Of a DNA stretch of 10,608 nt, positions 1 through 6,210 are shown piece after piece. The translations under genes and the position numbers were made by a program. The notes under the pieces were generated by a model. The model saw only the letters and a program-made list of their open reading frames with translations, was not told the DNA's origin and did not search any database. The number at the start of each line of letters is the position of its first letter. The first letter of the stretch is position 1. The stretch is from NCBI GenBank assembly GCA_002373715.1, contig DFLI01000101.1:1734-12341 (forward strand). Reading direction: 5' to 3'. The DNA comes from Bacteroidales bacterium UBA3623 (GTDB lineage: Bacteria > Bacteroidota > Bacteroidia > Bacteroidales > UBA932).

Positions 1-2
1 GC

Positions 3-215
3 CCTCCGGCACCCCTACCCCTCACCACCACACCCATCTCCGTGAGCACTGGAGGCACGTCTTGTTACCAGGCGTTATATATACCCTCCGTGAAGAATCC
101 GGAGACTAAATGTCAAACGAACGACTTGTGTCATGCCATATTTTCATCAATAAACAAAATCCGCAGCCACGTTCCCGAAGCCACGGATAAACAAATCGCC
201 AAACTTCTGGCCTAG
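3..215 (+). CDS. Possible C-terminal end of an unidentified protein (partial at left edge)
   Basis: One plus-strand frame is open from the left edge for 70 codons and stops with TAG at 213-215. It ends in a sequence that could be a normal C-terminal helix (SINKIRSHVPEATDKQIAKL). I do not recognise the family. The frame would converge on miaA, whose stop is about 47 nt further on. A second plus frame is open from 2 to 109, so openness alone is weak evidence. Codon use gives only mild support. This may be the tail of a real gene, a decayed gene, or non-coding DNA. The rest of 1-261 shows no tRNA, strong hairpin or clear promoter. Confidence 0.25.
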   Translation, partial: PPAPLPLTTTPISVSTGGTSCYQALYIPSVKNPETKCQTNDLCHAIFSSINKIRSHVPEATDKQIAKLLA

Positions 216-261
216 AATTGCCTCCTGCGTATTGATTTGGCAATAGTACTTTGAACGAAAG

Positions 262-1125
262 CTATTCGGCCTTGATCCACTGAATACCTTTATCCCTGCG
301 CCACCAGGTTAGCTGGCGCTTGGCGTAGTGGCGGGTGTTGGACTGGATATGGCGGACGGCGGTATCCCGGTCGCACTTTCCGTCAAAGTACTCGAACATT
401 TCCCGGTAGCCCACGGTCTGCAGGGCGGGCAGGTCCCGGTACGGGAGCATTTTACGGGCTTCGGCCTCCAGGCCCTGGTCCATCATCTTGAGCACGCGGG
501 CGTTGATGCGCTCGTAAAGCTCCTCACGGGGCCGTTCCAGGCCGATTTTCACAATTTCAAAATTCCGTTCCTTGAAGCGGCGGGTCTTGAAGGAAGAGAA
601 GGGCTTGCCGGTGTACATGCTCACCTCCAGGGCGCGGATGACGCGCTGGCCGTTGGAAAGGTCCAGCTCTTCGTAAGACACGGGGTCCAGCTCCTTGAGC
701 TCATTGGCCAGAACCTCCACACCTTCGTCCCTGAGGCATTCCATCAGGTGCTCCCTTAACTGCAGCGGCACCTCCGGAAAATCGTCCAGACCGTAGCAGA
801 AGGCATCTATATACAGCATGGAACCGCCGCACATCACCAGGGTCTCGTGGCCTTGGTCGAAAAGCTGGTTTACCAGGTTCAGGGCCTCGGCCTCATAGAT
901 ACCGGCGGTGTAGTTGCGGGTAATGGGAACGGTTCTTATGAAATAATGCTTCACGGCAGCCAGCTCCCGACGGGAGGGTACTGCCGTGCCAATTCTGAGT
1001 TCTTTGTAAATCTGGCGGGAATCGCAGGAGATGACGGGAGAGCCTACCTCCAGCGCACGCTTGATGGCATAGCCGGTTTTTCCAACAGCGGTGGGACCCA
1101 GTATGATCTCAAGGCGCCGGGGCAT
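262..1125 (-). CDS. miaA: tRNA dimethylallyltransferase MiaA
   Basis: MiaA transfers a dimethylallyl group from dimethylallyl diphosphate to N6 of A37 in tRNAs that read codons starting with U, giving i6A37. It acts in the cytoplasm. The 287-residue length is normal for the family. Visible motifs are the P-loop GPTAVGKT (residues 10-17), the catalytic-Asp motif CDSRQIY (Asp35), the CGGSMLYI segment that replaces the usual GGTGLYI, a NGQRVIRALEV motif, LPALQTVGYREM, and the C-terminal KRQLTWWRR motif that contacts tRNA. It is the second gene of a two-gene minus-strand unit: the upstream stop lies 3 nt before this ATG, so co-transcription is likely. I see no convincing terminator after the stop. 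Family assignment is firm; tRNA specificity is inferred from the family. Confidence 0.97.
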   Translation of the reverse strand: MPRRLEIILGPTAVGKTGYAIKRALEVGSPVISCDSRQIYKELRIGTAVPSRRELAAVKHYFIRTVPITRNYTAGIYEAEALNLVNQLFDQGHETLVMCGGSMLYIDAFCYGLDDFPEVPLQLREHLMECLRDEGVEVLANELKELDPVSYEELDLSNGQRVIRALEVSMYTGKPFSSFKTRRFKERNFEIVKIGLERPREELYERINARVLKMMDQGLEAEARKMLPYRDLPALQTVGYREMFEYFDGKCDRDTAVRHIQSNTRHYAKRQLTWWRRDKGIQWIKAE

Positions 1126-1128
1126 GGG

Positions 1129-1677
1129 CTACTGCTCGTCCTCGTCGTAGATTTCCTTTCCGTCCTCGTCTTCTTCCTCTTCCTCCTCTTCTCCGAGGTC
1201 TTCGTCGTCGAAGTCTTCGTCATCATCCTCTCCGGGCAAGTGACGCTGGGTGTCCGGAAGATCTTCGAAAGCTACGTAGCCGTTTTCGAATTCGATGGGA
1301 TTGGGGCCCTTGGTTTCTGCCAGCACGGGGAAGTCCGGATTTACTTTCACCCCTTCCACTTCTCCTTCCACCTGGATGTTCACGCTCTTTTTGTTGGTGA
1401 CATCGTAGAAATAGACGAAGCTGTCTGTTCCTTCCTTGATGGCCTTCTCCAGGGGCATCTGGTCCACAGTGCCGCTACCCAAGTCGAACAGGCCCCATCG
1501 GCCCACAACGGCGCCTTCGAAATCCAGGCCTTTGAACATGATGAGCTGGTCCTGGGGGAACTCCAGGTCTGCTCTTATTTGCTTATGAAGGGTGTACAGC
1601 GTGGTGGCGCCGTTCACGTGATATACTCTGAAAAATCCTTTGATACCCGTCAGGGTTACTCTTAACTTGAATACCAT
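1129..1677 (-). CDS. Plasmid pRiA4b ORF-3 / IS1096 passenger TnpR-like family protein with acidic tail
   Basis: A 182-residue protein. The N-terminal roughly 145 residues have the look of the pRiA4b ORF-3-like fold (PF07929): an opening strand KLRVTLTGIKGFFRV, then a helix TTLYTLHKQIRADLEFP, then a LIMFKGLDF segment. The biochemical function of the family is unknown. Despite the name, nothing here suggests a transposon or a resolvase active site. The last 34 residues (149-182) are extremely acidic, with about 25 Asp/Glu including a run of seven Glu, and are probably disordered. This gene is the first of the unit with miaA, 3 nt upstream of it. The ATG at 1677 lies only 4 nt after a good -7 box (1682-1689), so the mRNA may be leaderless. 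Family call is moderately sure; role unknown. Confidence 0.8.
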   Translation of the reverse strand: MVFKLRVTLTGIKGFFRVYHVNGATTLYTLHKQIRADLEFPQDQLIMFKGLDFEGAVVGRWGLFDLGSGTVDQMPLEKAIKEGTDSFVYFYDVTNKKSVNIQVEGEVEGVKVNPDFPVLAETKGPNPIEFENGYVAFEDLPDTQRHLPGEDDDEDFDDEDLGEEEEEEEDEDGKEIYDEDEQ

Positions 1678-1681
1678 AATT

Positions 1682-1715
1682 CAAAGATAGTTCTTTTTTC
1701 CGGTTCCGTTGCAAA
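1682..1715 (-). promoter_or_regulatory. Bacteroidota-type promoter for the pRiA4b ORF-3/miaA unit
   Basis: Read on the minus strand, a TATCTTTG box (1682-1689) fits the TAnnTTTG -7 consensus exactly. A TTTG lies 22 nt upstream (1712-1715), slightly further than the usual 19-21 nt. The -7 box ends 4 nt before the ATG at 1677, which places the expected transcription start at about the start codon. Confidence 0.6.
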
Positions 1716-1739
1716 TTATCTTAAAAAACACTACTTTCG
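1709..1739 (+). promoter_or_regulatory. Bacteroidota-type promoter for the IMPACT/YigZ gene
   Basis: TTG (1709-1711) is followed after 20 nt by TACTTTCG (1732-1739), close to the TTTG-N19/20-TAnnTTTG promoter pattern. The -7 box ends 5 nt before the ATG at 1745. The TTG therefore reads better as a -33 element than as an alternative start codon. It overlaps the -33 element of the divergent promoter through the palindromic TTGCAA core (1709-1714). Confidence 0.6.
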
Positions 1740-1744
1740 TAGAG

Positions 1745-2344
1745 ATGGAAATGCAGGACCAATACAAGAGCATCGCTGCGCCTTCCGAGGGCCTTTTCAA
1801 GGACAACGGCTCGCGCTTCATAGCCTTGGCCTATCCTGTGGAAACGGAAGAGGAAGTGAAATCCATCGTGGCCGGCCTGAAAAAGGAATACCACGACGCC
1901 CGGCACCACTGCTTTGCCTATCGGCTGGGATATAAAGGAGATGTGTGGCGCGCCAGCGACGACGGAGAGCCCTCCGGCAGTGCGGGAAGGCCCATCCTGG
2001 GGCAGATAGATTCCATCGGCCTGAGCGATATTCTGGTGGTGGTAGTGCGCTATTTCGGCGGCATCAAGCTGGGTATTCCAGGGCTCATCCGCGCGTACAA
2101 AACTTCCACGGCAGACGCCCTTTCATCGGCCCAAATAGTTGAAAAGATTGCCTGCAGGCACTTCCGCGTGCAGTTTGACTACCTTTCCATGAATGCCGTG
2201 ATGAAGGTGCTCAAAGATATGGACCTGCCGCAGAAGGCGCAAAGCTTCGGAGAGTCCTGCTCCCTGGAAACCAGCGTACGGCTGGTCGCGGTAGAAGATT
2301 TTATCCAAAAGATGGAGAATTCTGCAAAACTGGAAGAAATATAG
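1745..2344 (+). CDS. yigZ: IMPACT / YigZ family protein (UPF0029, DUF1949)
   Basis: A 199-residue member of the YigZ/IMPACT family, close to the usual bacterial length of about 200. The N-terminal UPF0029 domain shows DARHHCFAYRL (about residue 51), the signature region SDDGEPSGSAGRPIL (about 71-85) and VVVRYFGGIKLGIPGLIRAY (about 97-116). A C-terminal ferredoxin-like DUF1949 domain follows (about 136-195). Eukaryotic IMPACT regulates the eIF2 kinase GCN2; the bacterial role is not settled, though RNA or translation links have been proposed. I chose ATG 1745 over an upstream in-frame TTG at 1709 because the TTG lies in the promoter. ATG 1751 is another possible start. The gene is divergent from the miaA unit and 66 nt upstream of serC, with no terminator visible between them, so read-through into serC is possible. 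Confidence 0.92.
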   Translation: MEMQDQYKSIAAPSEGLFKDNGSRFIALAYPVETEEEVKSIVAGLKKEYHDARHHCFAYRLGYKGDVWRASDDGEPSGSAGRPILGQIDSIGLSDILVVVVRYFGGIKLGIPGLIRAYKTSTADALSSAQIVEKIACRHFRVQFDYLSMNAVMKVLKDMDLPQKAQSFGESCSLETSVRLVAVEDFIQKMENSAKLEEI

Positions 2345-2364
2345 GTTTTTCAAATAAAAATTCT

Positions 2365-2373
2365 TAACTTTCG
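2365..2373 (+). promoter_or_regulatory. Candidate -7 element of the serC-serA-DUF1015 operon
   Basis: TAACTTTCG in an A/T-rich gap resembles TAnnTTTG with the last base changed. No good -33 element is found at 19-21 nt; a T-run at 2346-2350 is too close. If used, it gives a leader of about 35 nt before the ATG at 2411. The leader is A-rich with no Shine-Dalgarno sequence, as is usual in Bacteroidota. Confidence 0.35.
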
Positions 2374-2410
2374 AACCCAAACTAGTAACAATTTAGCAAC
2401 ACAATAAACC

Positions 2411-3487
2411 ATGTCTAAAAAAGTTCATGTTTTCAATGCAGGCCCCTGCCTTTTGCCCCAGGTGGCCATTGACAATGCCATTGCTGCCCTGAAGGACTTC
2501 AGCGGCACCGGCATCTCCGTTCTGTCCATCTCCCACCGCACCAAGGAGTGGGATGCAGTTATGGACGAGTGCCGCGCCCTGTGGAGAGAACTCCTGCACA
2601 TTCCCGACACACATGAGGTAGTATTCCTGGGCGGCGGTGCCTCCCTGCAGTTCCTCTATGTGGCCATGAATTACCTGGAGAAGAAGGCCGCCTATCTGGA
2701 CACCGGCGTGTGGGCTCACAAGGCCCTGGTAGAGGCCCAGGGTATTGGCGAGGCTTATGCCATTGCCTGCTCTAAGGACAAGAACTACAGCTATATCCCA
2801 AAGGGATTCGAAATTCCCGCAGATCTGGATTATCTCCACATCACCACCAACAATACCATCTACGGTACGGAAATCAAGACGGACATGGACTGCCCCTGCC
2901 CCCTCATTGCCGATATGTCCTCCGACATTATGTCCCGCCCTGTAGATGTAAGCAAGTATGACCTCATTTACGGCGGCGCCCAGAAGAATGTGGGCCCGGC
3001 CGGCGTCATCTTCGCCATCATCAAGAAAGATTCCCTGGGCAAGGTAACCCGTCACCTTCCCACCATGCTGGACTACCGCACCCACATCGATAAGCTCTCC
3101 ATGTTCAACACTCCCCCGGTATTCAACATCTTCGTGATGAACGAAACCCTCAAGTGGATCAAGAGCGTGGGCGGCGTAGAGGCCATCCAGAAAATCAACC
3201 AGAAAAAGGCCGATTTGCTCTACGGAGAAATTGACCGCAACTCCCTCTTTGTGGGCACCGCCGCCAAGGAAGACCGTTCCCTCATGAACGTGTGCTTCGT
3301 GATGGCTCCCGGCAAGGAAGAGCTGCAGGACGAATTCTTCGCCTTTGCCAAAGAGCGCGGTATGGTGGGCATCAAGGGCCACCGCTCCGTGGGCGGTTTC
3401 CGCGCCTCCCTGTACAACGCCTGCACCGTGGAAGACGTTCAGGCTCTGGTAGACTGCATGCAAGAATTTGAAAAACTGAAGAAATAA
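2411..3487 (+). CDS. serC: Phosphoserine aminotransferase SerC
   Basis: SerC is a PLP enzyme that transfers the amino group of glutamate to 3-phosphohydroxypyruvate, giving O-phosphoserine; it is the second step of serine synthesis. It also acts on the related intermediate of PLP synthesis in some bacteria. The 358 residues match the normal size. Visible motifs are the N-terminal FNAGPCLLP, the SHR motif, GGGASLQF (PLP phosphate region), TTNNTIYGTE, ADMSSDIMSRP (PLP-ring Asp), GGAQKNVGPAG with the probable Schiff-base Lys192, and the C-terminal GHRSVGGFRASLYNA. Its stop overlaps the serA start by one base (TAATG at 3485-3489), so translation of the two is probably coupled. Codons are strongly biased to C-ending forms, suggesting good expression. 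That bias also creates long false antisense frames. The call is firm. Confidence 0.98.
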   Translation: MSKKVHVFNAGPCLLPQVAIDNAIAALKDFSGTGISVLSISHRTKEWDAVMDECRALWRELLHIPDTHEVVFLGGGASLQFLYVAMNYLEKKAAYLDTGVWAHKALVEAQGIGEAYAIACSKDKNYSYIPKGFEIPADLDYLHITTNNTIYGTEIKTDMDCPCPLIADMSSDIMSRPVDVSKYDLIYGGAQKNVGPAGVIFAIIKKDSLGKVTRHLPTMLDYRTHIDKLSMFNTPPVFNIFVMNETLKWIKSVGGVEAIQKINQKKADLLYGEIDRNSLFVGTAAKEDRSLMNVCFVMAPGKEELQDEFFAFAKERGMVGIKGHRSVGGFRASLYNACTVEDVQALVDCMQEFEKLKK

Positions 3488-4407
3488 TGAAGGTTTTACT
3501 CGCCACCCAGAAACCCTTCGCCGCAAAGGCTGTTGAAGGCATTGTGTCCATCCTTACCGAAGGTGGTCACGAAGTAGTGAAGCTGGAAAAATACGAAGCC
3601 CAGGAAGACCTGGTAAAGGCCGTGGCCGATGTAGAAGCCATGATTATCCGCTCAGACAAAGTGACCGAGGAAGTGATGGCTGCCGCTCCCAAGCTCAAGA
3701 TTGTGGTGCGTGCCGGCGCCGGCTTCGACAACGTGGACCTGGATGCCGCCACCCAACGCGGCATTGTGGTGATGAACACCCCCGGCCAGAACTCCAACGC
3801 CGTGGCAGAACTGGCCCTAGGCCTCATGATTTTCATGGCCCGCACCCAGTTCACCCCCGCCACCGGTTCCGAACTCCAGGGAAAGCGCCTGGGCGTTCAG
3901 GCCTACGGTAACGTGGGCCGCCTGGTGGGCCAGAAGGCCAAGGCTCTGGGCATGACCATCCACGCCCTGGATCCCTTCCTCACGGATGAGCAAATTGTGG
4001 CCGGCGGTGCCGCCCCCGTGCACTCTGTAGAGGAGCTCTATAGCCAGGCCGACTATCTCTCCATCCACATCCCCGCCCTGCCCGCCACCATTAAGAGCAT
4101 CGGCTACGATCTTATTACCAAGATGCCCAAGGGCGCTACGCTGGTGAACACCGCCCGCAAAGAGGTGATTGACGAAGAAGGCCTGTTCAAGGCTCTCCAG
4201 GACCGCCCGGACCTCAAATATGTGGCCGACGTAATGCCGGACAACTACGCTGCCCTGCAGGAAGCCTTCGGCCCCCGCGTATTCGCCACGCCCAAGAAGA
4301 TGGGTGCCCAGACGGCCGAAGCCAACGTAAACGCCGGCCTGGCCGCCGCCCGTCAGATTGTGGATTTCTTTGCTACCGGTAACACCCGTTTCCAAGTGAA
4401 TAAGTAA
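3487..4407 (+). CDS. serA: D-3-phosphoglycerate dehydrogenase SerA (short type, Lys in place of catalytic His)
   Basis: SerA oxidises 3-phosphoglycerate to 3-phosphohydroxypyruvate with NAD, the first step of serine synthesis. At 306 residues it is the short form: substrate domain, NAD domain, and no C-terminal ACT domain, so ACT-mediated serine feedback is not expected. Visible elements are RAGAGFDNVD (from Arg75), GQNSNAVAELALG (about 100-112), the nucleotide-binding loop AYGNVG (139-144, first Gly of GxGxxG replaced by Ala) with the ribose-binding Asp162, and NTARKEVIDE with catalytic Arg224. The usual TPHxG motif is TPKKMG here (Lys270/271), and the usual DVFxxEP reads DVMPDNY. Replacement of His by Lys is known from type IIIK phosphoglycerate dehydrogenases, so this is probably an active enzyme. 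It overlaps serC by 1 nt and is followed 1 nt later by the DUF1015 gene. Confidence 0.93.
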   Translation: MKVLLATQKPFAAKAVEGIVSILTEGGHEVVKLEKYEAQEDLVKAVADVEAMIIRSDKVTEEVMAAAPKLKIVVRAGAGFDNVDLDAATQRGIVVMNTPGQNSNAVAELALGLMIFMARTQFTPATGSELQGKRLGVQAYGNVGRLVGQKAKALGMTIHALDPFLTDEQIVAGGAAPVHSVEELYSQADYLSIHIPALPATIKSIGYDLITKMPKGATLVNTARKEVIDEEGLFKALQDRPDLKYVADVMPDNYAALQEAFGPRVFATPKKMGAQTAEANVNAGLAAARQIVDFFATGNTRFQVNK

Positions 4408-4408
4408 T

Positions 4409-5650
4409 ATGGTACGCGTAAAACCTTTTGCGGCCATTCGGCCCCCCAAGAACCTGGTCACCGAGGTGGCCGCCCCGCCGTACGATGTCCTCAACTCCGA
4501 GGAAGCCAAAGCCATGGCCGGAGAAAAGAGCCTCCTGCACATTACCAAGCCGGAGATTGACTTTAACCCCATTGCCGGAGAACACGAGCAGCGCACCTAC
4601 GACAAGGCTGTAGAGAACTTCAAGCTCTGGAAAGAGCGCGGCTGGCTGGTACGCGAGGAAAAGGAGAAGTACTATGTGTATGCCCAAACCATGGGCAAGC
4701 GCACGCAGTACGGCATTGTCCTCTGCGCCCATACGGACGACTATGCCAACGGCATTATCAAGAAGCATGAACTCACCCGCAAGGAAAAGGAAGACGACCG
4801 CATGGTTCACGTTCGCATCCAGAATGCCAACATAGAGCCCGTGTTCTTTGCCTTCAAGGACCACGCAGAGCTGGGAGAGATCATTGCCAAGACCGCTGCC
4901 GGAGAGCCAGAGTACAAATTTGTGGACGAAAACAACTTCACCCACACCTTCTGGGTTATTAACGAAGACGCGGTGAACGCCCGCATCACGGAAATCTTCA
5001 CCAAGGATATAGATGCCTTCTATGTGGCCGATGGTCACCACCGCACCGCTGCCGCAGCCCGCGTGGGCGCGGAGAAGAAGGCCCAGAACCCCCACCACAC
5101 CGGCAACGAGGAGTACAACTTCTTCATGGCCGTCTGCTTCCCTCAGAGCCAGCTGGCCATCATAGACTACAACCGTGTGGTGAAAGACTTGAACGGTCTT
5201 TCCACCCAGGAGTTCTTCAAAGCCCTGGAAGAGGATTTTGTTGTGGAGCGCAAGAGCAGCGAGATTTACCATCCGGAAGGCCTGCACAACTTCTCCATGT
5301 ATATTGAAGGAGTGTGGTACAGCCTCACCGCCAAGCCCGGCCGTTACAACGACAACGACCCTATCGGCGTCCTGGACGTAACCATCCTCTCCAACCTGGT
5401 CCTGGACAAGATCCTGGGCATCAAGGACCTCCGCACCTCCAACCGCATCGATTTCGTAGGCGGTATCCGCGGCCTCGAGGAACTCTCCCGCCGCGTAGAT
5501 TCCGGAGAGATGAAGGTGGCCTTTGCCCTGTACCCGGTGTCCATGCAGCAGCTCATCAACATTGCCGATACCGGCAATATCATGCCGCCCAAGACCACCT
5601 GGTTCGAGCCCAAGCTCCGAAGTGGCCTGGCCATTCACAGCCTGGACTAA
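4409..5650 (+). CDS. DUF1015 family protein of the serine operon
   Basis: A 413-residue soluble protein of the DUF1015 family (PF06245), full length. Conserved family features are visible: VKPFAAIRP at the start, APPYDVLNSEEA, HITKPEIDFNP, IIKKHELTRKEKEDDR, and FYVADGHHRTAAAA with the DGHHR motif at residues 208-212. No signal peptide or membrane segment is seen. The family's reaction is unsettled as far as I know. The gene starts 1 nt after serA and ends just before a strong terminator, so it is the third gene of a serine-synthesis operon. The DGHHR motif recalls the phosphate-handling G-x-H-R type motif of ParB/sulfiredoxin-fold proteins, some of which are free-serine kinases (SbnI, SerK). 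A role in phosphoserine/serine interconversion is an inference from context and motif only. Family call is firm, function open. Confidence 0.9.
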   Translation: MVRVKPFAAIRPPKNLVTEVAAPPYDVLNSEEAKAMAGEKSLLHITKPEIDFNPIAGEHEQRTYDKAVENFKLWKERGWLVREEKEKYYVYAQTMGKRTQYGIVLCAHTDDYANGIIKKHELTRKEKEDDRMVHVRIQNANIEPVFFAFKDHAELGEIIAKTAAGEPEYKFVDENNFTHTFWVINEDAVNARITEIFTKDIDAFYVADGHHRTAAAARVGAEKKAQNPHHTGNEEYNFFMAVCFPQSQLAIIDYNRVVKDLNGLSTQEFFKALEEDFVVERKSSEIYHPEGLHNFSMYIEGVWYSLTAKPGRYNDNDPIGVLDVTILSNLVLDKILGIKDLRTSNRIDFVGGIRGLEELSRRVDSGEMKVAFALYPVSMQQLINIADTGNIMPPKTTWFEPKLRSGLAIHSLD

Positions 5651-5653
5651 ACG

Positions 5654-5682
5654 AAAAAGCCTCCCGGCCGGGAGGCTTTTTT
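5654..5682. terminator. Bidirectional intrinsic terminator
   Basis: A perfect 28-nt inverted repeat spans 5654-5681, centred between 5667 and 5668: five A, then GCCTCCCGG, then its complement CCGGGAGGC, then T-run. The GC-rich stem with T-runs on both sides lets it end transcripts in both directions: the serC-serA-DUF1015 operon (stop at 5648-5650) and the minus-strand methyltransferase gene. The TAA of the latter (5681-5683 read on the minus strand) lies inside the T/A tract, so that message is tightly packed against its terminator. Confidence 0.92.
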
Positions 5683-6208
5683 ACTTTCGAATACCCCAGA
5701 GGACAACCCCCACGGAAACGCTCACATTGAGGGAATGCTTGGTTCCCTGCTGGGGAATTTCCAGGGCAAAGTCGCAGGCGTCCACTACAGCCTGCTGCAC
5801 GCCGTCCACCTCATTGCCGAAAACCAGGGCATAACGGGCCGAAGGATCCCGCCGGAAAGCATCCAGCTTCACGGAGTTCACCGTCTGCTCCACCGCCACT
5901 GGGGTATAGCCATCGGCCTTCAACTTTTTCACCAGCGCCACTACATCCTGTACGTGCTCAAAGGGGACTACTTCTTCGGCCCCCAGGGCTACTTTGCGGA
6001 GTTCCGGGGACGGGGGCACCGGGCAGATGCCGCCCAGGTAGACCTTGTCCACGCCAAAGGCATCGGCCGTGCGGAAGGCACTGCCCACGTTGTGGGCGCT
6101 GCGGATGTTGTCCAGCACCAGCACCACGCCACTCTCCGGGCGGTCATGCACGTACTCATCGGCCGTAATGCGGCCCAGTTCTATGTTCAGCAGTTTGCGG
6201 TCTTTCAT
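5681..6208 (-). CDS. SPOUT (TrmH/SpoU) family RNA 2'-O-methyltransferase
   Basis: A 175-residue S-adenosylmethionine-dependent RNA ribose methyltransferase of the SpoU/TrmH class, consisting of the knotted SPOUT domain only, without the N-terminal L30e-like substrate domain of RlmB or TsnR. The three class motifs are clear: motif 1 NIRSAHNVGSAFRTADAFG (34-52), with the Asn and Arg expected for catalysis; motif 2 LVFGNEVDGV (128-137); motif 3 IPQQGTKHSLNVSVSVGVV (151-169), which forms the knot and binds the cofactor. The size resembles TrmL, but the motifs do not settle whether the substrate is a tRNA (Gm18, Nm34) or rRNA. It starts 2 nt after the stop of the glycosyltransferase gene and is probably co-transcribed with it. 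Its stop codon lies within the bidirectional terminator. Family firm, target unknown. Confidence 0.93.
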   Translation of the reverse strand: MKDRKLLNIELGRITADEYVHDRPESGVVLVLDNIRSAHNVGSAFRTADAFGVDKVYLGGICPVPPSPELRKVALGAEEVVPFEHVQDVVALVKKLKADGYTPVAVEQTVNSVKLDAFRRDPSARYALVFGNEVDGVQQAVVDACDFALEIPQQGTKHSLNVSVSVGVVLWGIRK

Positions 6209-6210
6209 TC

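Noticed and set aside
217..244. ATTGCC / GGCAAT inverted repeat as a terminator after miaA
   Set aside because: Stem of only 6 bp with a 16-nt loop and no T-run on either side; not convincing.
360..380. Further copy of the TCCCGGTCG palindromic repeat within miaA
   Set aside because: Only a 9-nt partial match in a conserved coding segment without the second arm; chance similarity.
847..1665. 272-codon plus-strand open frame opposite miaA and the pRiA4b ORF-3 gene
   Set aside because: It spans two conserved minus-strand genes; its hydrophobic Val/Leu/Phe stretch is simply the complement of the GAx-rich acidic tail.
1129..1677. Mobile element suggested by the IS1096 passenger TnpR family name
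   Set aside because: No terminal inverted repeats, transposase or target duplication is visible; the family name is historical and the gene sits in a normal operon with miaA.
1709..1744. Upstream TTG start extending the YigZ protein by 12 residues
   Set aside because: The TTG fits a -33 promoter element 20 nt before a TACTTTCG box, and the extra residues are not typical of the family; ATG 1745 is preferred.
2393..3526. 377-codon open frame on the minus strand across serC
   Set aside because: It is antisense to a clear serC with intact motifs. Its openness comes from the C-ending codon bias of serC, and its product is low-complexity His/Gly/Val-rich with no family features.
4373..5638. 421-codon open frame on the minus strand across the DUF1015 gene
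   Set aside because: Complete antisense overlap with a conserved full-length gene; the product has no recognisable motif and the same codon-bias explanation applies.
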